From: Thozetella sp. PMI_491
Lineage: Eukaryota > Ascomycota > Sordariomycetes > Chaetosphaeriales > Chaetosphaeriaceae
Assembly (NCBI GenBank): GCA_021432635.1
Contig: MU270015.1
Span: 133,211-197,210, forward strand
Direction of reading: 5' to 3'
Length of the DNA: 64,000 bases
Translations under genes and position numbers: made by a program
In this document: positions 23,511 to 34,159 of the stretch, in pieces
Layout: each line of letters begins with the position of its first letter
Numbering within the stretch: the first letter of the stretch is position 1
The notes under the pieces: generated by a model
What the model was told of the DNA's origin: nothing
Database searches by the model: none
The model's input: only the letters and a program-made list of their open reading frames with translations

Positions 23511-26023
23511 TTATACGGGCCCATACACCTGCCGAACGAACCGGTCTGCCTCCCCGATGAGGTGCACGCTCTGGTCGACGCTCGGGGAGCTCGGGTCGCC
23601 CGACGCCGCCTGCCACTCCAAGAAGAGCTGCCGCAGATGCCCTCCAGCAGACAAGACTTCGGGTCCTATCAAGCTTCGCAGCGATGGGACACGACATGCC
23701 GCGAGAAGCACGAGCATTGCGCCGACCATTCTAGCGAGGCGGTCAGTAAAAATTAAAAAAAAAATTAAAAAAAAAAAAAAAATGGCATGGCAAACGTTAG
23801 GTCGCACAGGGAGCAGCGGGGCCACTTACGAGAGCGAGCAGATCCACGTGTCCACCAGCACTGTCTGCGTGAAGCCGCGCAGGTTGAGGATGTGTAGTAG
23901 GCACGCGTCCAGACACGTCTTGCAATGGGCCAGCACGTCCTCACGGATAGGGCCCCCACCGGCGGTACCGTCGCCGAAGCCCGCACTCCCGGCGCCGCTC
24001 AGCACCCACATCAGATAGGGCCGGTAGATGACGCTCTTGCAAGTGAGGTAGCGCTGGCGCAAGAAGCCGCCTTGCTCGGTGGTGGTGCCGCCGCCGTCGA
24101 AGCCCACCTCGAATGCGAAGGTCGGCGGCAGCACCTCGCGCCACTCGTCAAGCTGGTGGCTCAGCTCGGCCACGACGTAGGGGAACCGCGCGTTGTCCAG
24201 CGAGGCGCCTGTGCCCTTGGCGTAGAGCAGCTGGTGGACCCGGTTGAGGAGGCGCCGCATTGAGATGCACGCCAAGAAGTAGAGCGACGACTGCTCCTCC
24301 TCCTGCGGGTCCACGTGCGTGTGGTACTCGCCGGGGAGCTGCACCGACGACTCGATACGCGAGATGCCCGATACGGGGAGGTCCGACAGCTCGGCAAGGT
24401 AGTCGCTCTCCAGGATGTAGCATGACCAGAAGATGCGCTTGATGCGCTCTGGGTCCTCGGGTGCTTCCCCGGGGGGCGGGTACGACCGTAGAAGCTGGCA
24501 CTTGGCTGCCGCCGCGTTGATGTACTCCCAAGCCTGTAGGGGTCGTCGGAGATATGCAAAGTATAGACTAGAAGCACACCCATGGCCTGGTTAGCCCTGG
24601 CCAGACACTGGAACCGTGCCCATGGGAGCAAGGCTGCATCAAAGGTGGTAGGGGGTGGAAGGAGAGAGGTGGTGGGGAGGGGTGGGGTGGGCCTACGCGG
24701 TAAAGAACAGACAGTGTGTCGCGGTGGAGCTCATGTCGGTATGAGCCAGGAAGAGCTTCTTGACGGCGCTATCAAAGTACAGGTTTCCCATGGCCCGTTT
24801 CGCATCCCGCTTTTTTTGCTCGTCGATGGACGGCACCTCTCGCCCCGCCCTGCCTCTGAGGACCTGGCTGGCGCAGCCCAGCGCCATGGTCAGCAGGGCG
24901 AGGCACAGGTGCACGCTGTCCTCCTCGGGCGCGCTCGACGAGACGTTGAGGATGATCTCGCGCGTGTTGTGCAGCTGCGTCCGCGACATGGTGGGATACC
25001 AAAAGTTGACGGTGCCCTCGAAGGCCTGCAGGATGCCGTCGATGTCGTCGGGCGTGGCGTAGGGGTGCATGGCCATGGCGCGGGTCCGGATGGGCAGCCG
25101 CGCCTGCTCGAGCTGGAAGATGGGCACGTAGTCACGCCGCAGCCCCGGGAAGGCGTCAAAGTGCGGCCACTGCAGCACCGACTCGGTCGTCGACGTGTGC
25201 ATCGAGTCCAGCACCGCGTTCTCCAGGCTGGCTGGGTTGTCGTGCTGGCTGACGGGCGTGTGCTGCGCCCCGTGCTGCACCTCGGCCGCCGGGCTGAACG
25301 ACAAATTCCGCTGGCCAATCCCGGCCCCGGGGGTTAGAGGGGATATGACGGAGGAGCGCCGGCGGGGGCCAAGCGTCGGCGACGCCTTGAGGGAGCATCA
25401 GCTACCTGCGGCCCATGACTCGTCTCGCCGGAGAAGGGAGGGGGGGGGGGAGGGGGTAAGGAGGAACCAGCTGACCATCTTGTCGTTCATCTCCCGGATC
25501 GACTTCTCCAACCGGAGAATGCCCTCGAGGATGAGATCACTCTTGCCCCTCCTATTCCTGCAGTCAGTCTCGGGCCGGCCACCCAAGAGAGGAAGCACGA
25601 GCGGGGGAGTCTCACGAATTTGCCTCCGATCCATACGTGCATAGGGTGTCCGACGCGGCGCACGAGGCGCATGGATTGTTGCCGTCGCATCTACATGACA
25701 CCGCCATCTATGTCAGCCAAGGCGGCGGCTTGTGACGGGGAGACGGCATCAGTGCTCCCCGGAGTACTGGGTACAAGGATGGTCGGTGGAGCGGGCGCAC
25801 CTTATCTTTCTAGATCGACACACATCGCACTGTATATATGCACGAGAACGATATACTCAGCATTCGGGGCTCTAGGCACGCCCGAGCCGGCTTCGCGGCG
25901 CCGGGATCTTTCTGCTTGCGTCACGGTCACGGGAGCACTCACGGCGTGCGACGTCCTAAGTCTCTTGCGCCCGGACTGGGACGGCTCGAGCCGGTCCGAG
26001 GGCGAGTGTTGTTCGTCGTCCAT
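23511..26023 (-). CDS. Zn(II)2Cys6 transcription factor, seven exons
   Basis: Seven exons on the minus strand: 26023-25943, 25829-25801, 25690-25616, 25557-25476, 25310-24697, 24567-23830 and 23730-23511. All junctions are GT...AG, and the total is exactly 613 codons. Exon 1 ends with a basic run, RKRLRTSHA. The 29-base exon 2 adds CDVCRSRKIR. Exon 3 completes the zinc cluster as CDGNNPCASCAASDTLCTY. Exon 4 encodes a short coiled-coil-like helix (LRLEKSIREMNDKM), usual after the cluster for dimerisation. Exons 5-6 form the fungal-specific middle homology region, with FEGTVNFWYPTMSR, RPLQAWEYINAAAAKCQLL and RIKRIFWSCYILESDY. Such proteins are DNA-binding regulators of metabolism or development. 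The target pathway cannot be told from sequence. The gene ends at TAA 23513-23511, close to a poly-T run. Confidence 0.88.
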
Positions 26024-28966
26024 GGCCGCAGCCAACCACGGCAGCAGCGCAGATCAGGTCAGGCAGGGACGGCGGCGGAACGCGACGGAGCCCATAGCAG
26101 GTGCGGTCTGCACCAGGAACCTGTTGGAGCGCGATCCGAGGCGGGCCGACGACGAGAGCCCCAGCAAACCCAGTTATGGACGGGGAAAGGTGGGAGTCGG
26201 CCGTTGGGGAAGCGCATGCGACTTAAAAAAAAGAGGTGGCCAAGGTCAATGCCGGGGCGGTGCGGGGGCGGCCCTTGCGTCCCCAAGGGTCCCCAGCCCG
26301 AGAAATACCACCTACCTAACCCATCCTGCTCCATCCGGTTGGCCGTCCACCGGGGGCGTGGTGCAAGTCCGTCCGTCCATGGGGGCAGGGACCAGGAATT
26401 GCAAAGGGACCCTCCCCCACCTCCCTAAAGAGCAGGACGAGCCTCGGCTCCATTAGAATGAACCAGACGCGGGCAAACGACGCCAAGACCCACATGCTCA
26501 GGGAACCGGTCATTTTCGAAGCTGGGTATCGATGATTCGAAATGCCTACCAGGCCATGAGCATTGGGTTGTACGGGCAAAGAATGGCCGGTATTGGGTTC
26601 GATGGTCTAGTTCTAAGCTCCCGAGAGGTGCCTTGCAAGACACCACCACGTGGCTGCTGGCCGCCAGGATATCGTAGAGCGATTCAGCATTGGCAAAGTC
26701 TGCCGCGGCCGTTACGCTAGAACAGATGGCTTAAGAGCCCTGTCTAGGGCGCTGACTGCCTTAAAAGGCAATCAAGAACTTACTGTTGTAGGCTAAACGA
26801 CTGGTCGCCTACGTCCTGCGCCTTGACGGTCTGTGGCGAGACTTCGCTCGGTTTGCACCTGCACGGGAACTCCAACCAGGCTACAGATGACCAGGACCAA
26901 AGGCGTCGCGTTGATGCAGCTCATACGCGGGAAGGCAAATAGTATTATCATGATAGAATCCAGGTAAGTTGCGTAGGATATCTAGCATCTGCACCGCAGC
27001 CACGCTATGCCACCAGAAGATGAAAGCGTGATGGAGAGATGAAATTATGGTTAAGTCGCAAAGATGGGCAATCACAACATATTAGTCTTCTAGGAGACAA
27101 CAAAGGAGCACTGCGGGCCTCGCCTAACTTGCTCGTAATGCAGGCGCTTACCCTGGGTGTGTCTGTATGGCCTAGCCAGACTCTAGCAGAGGCGTCGAGA
27201 CCTGCCCCATACCCCATAGATGATAACCCCAACCAACCATGTAGCTCGAGCAACATGCCGTTTCCGGAGCTACCTCGTCTTGGATTGGTGAGTATCAGTC
27301 TAGTATCCAGACATGAAGGAGCCGCCACCTTCGCTGGAAAGGAGTGTCTTGTAGCAGTCCCTCCCGCTTAGGAATCGTTTGCTTCCAGACCGCCCTTATG
27401 CCACTGCCTATACGACCTGCTAGCGCAGTTCAGCATATGCCCAGATAAAAAATCAAGATATAACCTCAAAATTTATTCTTGCCTCAAAGCGTCTTTCGAT
27501 ACTTGGTCGCACGGCTGCTCTTGTGGTAGCACAACAAATCTAAATAGCCGTTTTTGCTAGACTAAACATAATCTAAATAAAACCACTACTGTATTCCTAG
27601 ATGACTAGAAATTATATGAATACCTCACAACGGACCAGTTGACGGCGACCAGGTATATCACATCGACATTTTGACAAGTATACGGATGGTGGCTACCACA
27701 GGCACGTCCTTAGTTCGCACATGGCTTTCAATATAGCGACGCTAGGAACTAGACGTTAAAGTTGCCGAGTTGCCTTGGGCTATCTGGATATCAAATTCTC
27801 CTTTGCGAACCATACCTAACAACACAAGAGCCGATCTCCAACCTATCATTGCTGACTATCTCTTTTTCTCTAACTCCTCCTTTCTTACACTGTCCCATCA
27901 CTTCGCACATGAACCCTCGGCCGAAGGCGGCGGGGGCTGCGGCGGCGGCGTATATTTTCTAGTCCTCCAGTCGTCCTTCGCAATGGACGGACCCGTCCCC
28001 GTATGTGTGTAGCTGCTGTCGTCTTCTTCAGCCATGTCCCGGTTGGGCTCGCGGCTGGCAAGCATAGTATAAGCGGGGCGCGGACTGCTGCCCTATCACA
28101 CGTCAGAGGGCATGGACGCAGCAAACACCAAATATCGGAGGCTCTGGGCCATGCTCACGATTGCGGCGCTGGTCTGCGAGCGGCGTTTCTATATAGTTTC
28201 TGGGTGGGGAGAGACACAGCGGACGGCGCTCTTCTGAGAGGTTTGGGGAGGGTGTCTCGAGGCTCTCTTGTTCGCGTTGCTCCTGCAAGATATAAGCGAG
28301 AGCCGCGTTGGGGCGAAGTTGGGCTGGGACTTGGGTTCCGCTGTGGCTGACTCACCGAAAGGGCTTCTCGGCGGCATGGAGGCGGCGAGGGTTTCTACAC
28401 ATTGGGCTCCATCAGATGGGCCGCGTATTTGCTGGCCGCCTTTTATACGCCGGCGGCATTGCTAGGATCGGCTCCTCGGTCTATCTAAACAACTCGAGTC
28501 GCCTCTCAACGGCGGGCGCGCCGCGCCGCAGCAAGAAAGAAGAAGCGTGCAGTGAACCCCTGGGCGACGCCCCAAAAGCACGAAGGAGAGCAACCATGTC
28601 TCGCTCCAAAACACACGCGTCATCCGAGCCCGAGCGCTCGGCTCAACGTTGTGGGCTCACATTCTCGGGTGGCACTCTGCTCATTCCACATCGAACCCTG
28701 TGATTCGGCGCCGTCAGGCATTGCCAAGCTAGCCAGACACAATTGAACGGGGCCTTGCGGGATCTAGCCACCGTTGGCACGAGACATGGTGCACAATTTC
28801 ATCAGCTTCATACGGTACGGGGGGACATGGCGGCCATCCACAAGGCCAGCCAAGAGGGCATATACAACGTCATATTGTGGCTATTATTGCGTCTGCGGCT
28901 TGGGGATATATATCTTCTCTGCGGGAACAGATGCACAGGTTTGCGCCTCTGCGGAGTAGCTTCTAA
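26024..28966. other. intergenic, promoter of the seven-exon regulator and 3' flank of vta1
   Basis: About 2.9 kb with no supported gene. The segment nearest 26023 is the 5' flank of the regulator. The middle (about 27.4-27.75 kb) is visibly AT-rich compared with its surroundings and could be repeat-derived. A plus-strand frame at 27039-27371 shows no coherent domain. Frames at 28.0-28.7 kb are opposite one another in GC-rich DNA and are not supported. Confidence 0.45.
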
Positions 28967-30378
28967 TTACGTCGCACCGAGCTGCTCCAGCGCCTTGCGC
29001 AGCTCACGGACCGCCGTGGGGACATCCTCAAAGTTGAGGGCTGAGATGGCCCATTTGGCATGTTTCTGCGCTGCGGCCATGGCCCGCTCGTCCGCGACCA
29101 AGTTGCCTGCTGGCGGGGCGTTCGCGTATGTGGGGACCACCGTCGAGGGCTGCGGAACTGCTGGTCGCGGCGCCGGGGCGGACGGTGTCATGTTCATATA
29201 GCTTGGGTTCGTGGGTGGGTTTACCGGCGGAGAGGCCACCGCCGCGGTCGGGGGCACGCCCGGCGCAAAGGTGGGAGGGGCGGGTGGTTGCTGAGGCTGC
29301 TGCCATGGGTCCTGCGGCGGCGGCGTTGCTGCCCATACCGGCGGCGCTGGGGGGGCTTCTGGGCTCGGCTGGTAGTTTACGGGATTATGCGAGGGCGGCG
29401 AGACTGGGGAGGGTATCGACGGCGGATCAAAGTAGCCGGGCAGCCCCGGCGAGGGTGCAGGGTCGTTGAGGTGTCCGGGCACACCTGGCAACTGGAGCTC
29501 TCCATCGTCTTGCGGCGCGGACACCGGGCTTTGCGGCAAGGACACGCCGGCGGCATCGTGCCGTACCCCCCCTTCGTCTGGCACGTCCTCTACCGTCGCA
29601 GGCCGCGGGCCGGTGGGTGCCGATGCCGATATTCCTCCCAAGGCCAGAACTTCCGGGTCATCGGGGTCCAAGGCGGGCGGCTGGACTTCCTGGGGCTGCG
29701 GGTTTGACTCGTTCGGGTCCTTGCCCTCCTTGATCGCCTTGGCTATGCGCGCGGCATTCCACTTAGCGTACTTGATCTTCTGCTGGGTCTCCTGGTCCGG
29801 CGTCCCCCAGATGTTGACCAGGTGGAAGAAGGTCGCGGCGGCGTCGAAGGTCGTAGCGGTTTGGCTGCAGAAGACAAATATGGTCAGCTTCCGGTAGACG
29901 TCTGGTGAGGATGCTCGGGAAGTACGCACTGGGTGACCTTGTTCGCCTTGACCACGCGCTCCGCTCGATCAAGCGTCTCCTGGGCAAACTGCTCGACGTA
30001 CGCCTGGCCAGCTACGTCATCTGTGATTGCGTCCTCGTTCGGATACTCGTTTTTTGTCTAGGCGCATAGTTAGATAGATTGAACCGAGCAGAGGGGCGCT
30101 CTGTTCCCGCCAGTACCTGCTCCAGCTTGTCCATCAATCTTGTCGTGTAGCCTAGTATTTCCTCGTCGGTCGTGTGCAGCTGCTTCGCGAGGATCTGGTT
30201 GACGACCCAGTATTCGCCTGCTCTAGGTCAGCCGGCGCCGCCAACAGGGGAAGAAGATGGACGGCATACACCAGTATGAGATGATGGGCTTGACTCTCTG
30301 TAGCTGCACGCCTTTGGTCGCGCATTTGAAAATGGTCATGTCGGCGACCTTGAGGGCCGCGGGTATGTCGTCGGCCAT
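28967..30378 (-). CDS. vta1: Vta1/LIP5 family ESCRT-associated protein
   Basis: Four exons on the minus strand: 30378-30270, 30217-30117, 30056/30057-29930 and 29864-28967. The introns are 52-65 bases long and each restores the frame. The N-terminal half matches the tandem-MIT domain of Vta1: LKVADMTIFKCATKGVQLQ, then VKPIISYWCEYWVVNQILAK, AERVVKANKVTHQTATTFDA and FFHLVNIWG. A long Pro-rich linker follows (about residues 170-360). The end, KHAKWAISALNFEDVPTAVR, is the C-terminal helical dimerisation domain. Vta1 binds the AAA-ATPase Vps4 and stimulates its disassembly of ESCRT-III on endosomal membranes. Both end domains are intact. The linker is longer and more Pro-rich than in yeast. The start ATG lies directly before the first conserved helix. 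Confidence 0.9.
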
Positions 30379-31040
30379 GCTGTCGGCGGGTTGCTTCTCG
30401 CTCAGGAAGGGGACAGTTAGATTGAACAAAAGTCGCGATCGTCTTCGGGAGGTCGGCGGGGGGGCGTTTTCTCGTCGGACGAAGCGGCGTCGTAAGCGTC
30501 CCAGGCAGACAGACAGACGGCTGGATGTTTCGCAGCTCGAAGGCGACCGAATGCCAAGTTGAGGCCGTCCCCGGGGCGCCTGCCTGACACTGGCTTGACT
30601 GGGGCTGCTTGCCTGGCTCCAAGGGTGCTAGCCACCCATTACCCCACACCGAGGGAGCTTGTGCCGCATGTGGGCCCGAGCTGCCACGATGGCTCGATGG
30701 CTCGATAGCCGGTGCTACTGGGACGTCATCCGGGCTGCATTACTGTAGGAGCGCCGCCCCATGAAATGTGTTCTTTTGCCGAAAAGAGAAGATGCCAGCT
30801 TTTAGCATCCTGTCTCAACACCACACTCGCCGAGCATCGTGTTGATGATATAGGGGTGAACTGCCCGGTGCTCCTACAAGCCGAGCATCACCTTTTTTTT
30901 TTTTCCTCCTCTCCTTCTTGTGCATCCGTCCCCCGCGTTTCATCCACTGCCACCGAGCATCTGCCGTTGTCACTTGCATACCTCTGCTCGTTTCCACCCC
31001 ACCATAGCTGTTCTCGCCCATTCACGACTGCTTGCTCGCC
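30379..31040. promoter_or_regulatory. shared region between divergent vta1 and the disulfide-isomerase gene
   Basis: 662 bases between two divergent start codons. The half next to the isomerase gene is strongly pyrimidine-rich, with a T run at about 30892-30904 followed by CT-rich leader up to the ATG, a common layout upstream of well-expressed fungal genes. No TATA box is obvious. Confidence 0.5.
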
Positions 31041-32551
31041 ATGCATCACCCCACCCTCTGCGCAGTCGCGGTTGCGCTGCTGTCGGCGGTCCCCGGTGCG
31101 CAGGCCGGCCTCTACACTAAAAAGTCACCTGTGATACAGGTGGATGCTAAGAATTACGACAGTCTGATTGCTAAGAGCAACAAGACTTCGGTACGTTACC
31201 CCTTGGCTTGATGCCAATGCTTGTTCTGCTTGGAGACCGGCAGCTGGTCGACTAACACGAGTGTCATTCTCAGATCGTCGAGTTCTACGCCCCCTGGTGC
31301 GGCCACTGCCAGAACCTCAAGCCTGCCTACGAGAAGGCCGCGACGAGCCTCGAGGGCGTCGCTAAGGTCGCCGCCGTGAACTGCGACGAGGATGCGAACA
31401 AGGGCTTGTGCGGCCAGATGGGCGTGCAGGGCTTCCCGACGCTCAAGATCGTCCGCCCTAAGAAGGGCGGTGGCAAGCCCATCGTCGAGGACTACCAGGG
31501 CCAGCGGACAGCGAGCGACATCGTCGCCGCCGTCAAGGCCAAGATCAACAACAACGTCAAGCGGGTCGAGGACAAGAACGTGGAAGAGTTCCTGAGCAAC
31601 AACAATGAGACAGCAAAGGCGATCCTGTTCACTGACAAAGGCACCATCTCGGCCCTCCTTATGGGGGTGGCCATTGACTTCTTGGACGTCATCACCGTCG
31701 CCCAGGTGCGAGACAAACAGAAGAAGACGGTCGAGCTGTTCGGCATCGACAAGTTCCCGACCCTGGTCCTCCTCCCGGGCGGCGAGGCCGACGCCATTGT
31801 GTACGACGGCGAGCTGAAGAAGGACGCTATCGTAAAGTTCCTTTCCCAGGCCGGCGAGCCGAACCCCGACCCGGCGCCCGCCAAGGGCAAGGCCGAGAAA
31901 AAGGACAAGAAGGACAAGAAGGACACCAAGCCCAAGGCCGAGTCCAAGGCTGAGAAGCCGGCCGAGCCCAAGGCCGAGGCGCCGCCCACCCAGGAGGCAC
32001 CCGTCATCGTCGAGACCGCCCTCCCCATCCCTAGCATCAACACCGAGGAGAAGCTAATCAAGGAGTGCCTGAACGATAAGTCGCACACATGCGTGCTGGC
32101 CATCGTGCCGCCGGGCGAGGACGAGAACGCCAAGAAGGCGCTAGCCAGCCTCGCGGAGGTCGCTTTCAAGCACTCGCAGAGCAAGCGCCACCTATTCCCC
32201 TTCTTCGAGGTGTCCCAGAACAACAGGGCTGCCGCCGAGCTCATCAAGACTCTCGAGCTCTCGAGCGAGGTCGAGATCATCGCCCTCAACGCCCGGCGCG
32301 GCTGGTGGCGGCAGTTCGCGGGCGCCGACTTTGGTCACGAGGCTGTCGAGGGCTGGATCGACGCTATCCGGCTGAGCGAGGGCGTCAAGAAGAAGCTCCC
32401 CGAGGGCCTGGTGGCCATCTCCATCGACGACGGGGCGTCCTCGGCTGCCCCTGAGTCCAGCAGCAGTAGCGAGGCGGCTAGCGAGGCTACGCAGGCGACG
32501 GACCCCACGCCGGAGCCGGAGACCAAGGAGCGTGTGCACGAGGAGCTTTGA
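31041..32551 (+). CDS. mpd1: ER protein disulfide isomerase, Mpd1-like
   Basis: Two exons, 31041-31190 and 31274-32551. The 83-base intron has a GTACGT donor, CTAAC branch and CAG acceptor. About 475 residues. A signal peptide (VAVALLSAVPGAQA) is followed by a thioredoxin domain with the active site FYAPWCGHCQNLKPAYEKA, where CGHC is the isomerase motif, and GVQGFPTLKI with the cis-Pro. A second thioredoxin-fold segment lacks a CXXC pair (FGIDKFPTLVLLPGGEAD). Next come a Lys/Glu/Pro-rich linker (about residues 290-330) and a third fold-like region ending RRGWWRQFAGADFGHEAVEG. The protein ends in HEEL, an ER-retrieval variant of HDEL/KDEL. It should catalyse disulfide formation and reshuffling on secretory proteins in the ER lumen. 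Mpd1 is the closest yeast type; the exact orthology is inferred. Confidence 0.88.
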
Positions 32552-33275
32552 GAACCCTGCATACCCCCTTAAAAAGCCATGTGTGTTTACTGTTTTTGCA
32601 TCTGGCACGCACTATGCGAGCAGCACGAGTCGGGAACGCGGTTTGCACCTTGCTGGGGCGACCGAAATATGTTTGATGCTGGGCCTTGCTCGGTGGGGGC
32701 CCAGCGGGACCGAGGTACAGTAGCCAGCAAATATAAGCGAATGTTTTGAGCCATATTCCCCGGATACCCAGCTTGCCAGGAAAACACCAAGGACCACCCT
32801 TACGCGGTGCCAATTGCATGTTCATTCGTAATACGCCGTGCAAGCTCGTATTTAGCAGGTTTTAGAGGGTGGGCTGCCCTGCTCTCGCCCTTTGGCTCAG
32901 CCTCGTCCAGTGCTCCACTGCCCACGTAATGGCACCTCTAGACCTAGACATCCCGGCTTAGAGCTGACTGACCGAGGGGCTTGCTATACTCGGTCGTCGC
33001 ACGCTACAATTTCCCAACTCCCCCCTACTCTGCGTGCGCCAGCTATGCGAGGTGGCGACTGCCCCCCCGACACTTGAGGGCGTGTCCGCAGCAAGCTTCG
33101 GGGAGCCGGCCAGGTGCTCTCCTAGCCCGCTAGCATCCCATCCAACGGTGGCTGGCAGACCAGGGCGCCATGGAAAAAAGGTACATACAGTACAGCACCG
33201 CCGTGGAGATACAGTCTGGCCGCCCGCGCGGCGCACGGTAGTGTGCTGGGCATCCGCCTAGCACTAGAGGTCAGA
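32552..33275. other. intergenic, convergent 3' flanks
   Basis: About 720 bases between the 3' ends of the isomerase gene and rrp41. No coding signal is supported; overlapping frames on both strands at 32.5-33.2 kb lack domains. Confidence 0.5.
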
Positions 33276-34159
33276 TCAGTCCACGTCCATCTCCAGGCCC
33301 TGCCCCTTCGCCACCGTCCCCTCTATGACCATCTTACGCCCCTGCTCCCGGACGACCTGGTCGAGCAGCTCGCGCACCTGCTTGCAGCCGTCGACGCCGA
33401 CGGCGAGCATGCCCTCGAGGCGCGACACCTGAACCCTGCTCTCGCACACCAGCACCGCCACGCGGTCGGTGCTGCCCTGCGTCGCCACCGTCAGGCCCGG
33501 CAGCTCCGTTTCCTCCTGCAAATTGAGGTCGAGCAGGGGGTCGGCGCTCTCGTCGTTGGCCGCGTATGTCGACGTCGACCCCGCCGTGCACGCGGCGAGG
33601 TAGTCCGTCATGGGGATGCCCGCGTCAATGCAGGCTAGCGTGGCCGCGTTGATGAGGGCCGCCAGGAGCGAGCCGTCCTGCGAGAGCACGTGCAGGGAGA
33701 TGGTGATGGTGCTGTGGGGGAAGAGATGTGTGTGCAGCACCGAGGCGAAGGCCGCGGATATGCTGTGCTGCATCTCTAGAAGACGTCTGAGGGAGAGGGT
33801 CAGTGTTGACCGCACATAGCTAGGAGAGGAGCCGTCTCTTACTTGTCATTCCGTCCACGTCTCCTGCGCTCGATCGAGCTGAAGCCCGCGATGACGATGC
33901 TCACGGCGACCTCGGCATTCTTGGACTGGGACGAGCCCGCGCCGGCCACCGCGACGGCACCCGTGTTTCTCTTCTGCTGGCTGGGCTCGGTCGGGCCTGT
34001 GACGATGCACATGACCTTGGTGTGGCCCATCTCCAGGTAGCTTGAGCCATCCGCGGCGGCCTGGGTGCGGATCTGGGCGTGCAGCCGCCGGAGCTCGTTC
34101 CACCGGCGGCCGTCGACGCGCAAGAGCGCCAGGTTGTAGGCTGACGTATCGAGAGGCAT
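33276..34159 (-). CDS. rrp41: RNA exosome core subunit Rrp41/Ski6 (RNase PH fold)
   Basis: Two exons, 34159-33843 and 33786-33276, with a 56-base intron; 275 residues. It opens with MPLDTSAYNLALLRVDGRRW and RLHAQIRTQAAADGSSYLEM, the standard start of eukaryotic Rrp41, including the DGSSYLEMG strand. VMCIVTGPTEP and a short Ser/Gly-rich loop follow. Exon 2 begins RLLEMQHSISAAFASVLHTH and includes ISLHVLSQDGSLLAALINAA and GIPMTDYLAACTAG. The RNase PH-type ring subunit is catalytically inactive in yeast and human but structurally essential. The ring threads RNA to Rrp44 in nuclear and cytoplasmic 3'-5' decay. The C-terminus extends a little beyond the usual length. The assignment is firm. Confidence 0.93.

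Noticed and set aside
24582-25337. 251-codon plus-strand frame
   Set aside because: Antisense shadow of the seven-exon regulator.
25838-26428. 196-codon plus-strand frame
   Set aside because: Overlaps the regulator's first exon antisense and has no domain.
27039-27371. plus-strand frame with GDNKGAL, similar to copia RNase H motifs
   Set aside because: Only one short resemblance; upstream and downstream residues do not follow the retrotransposon pattern.
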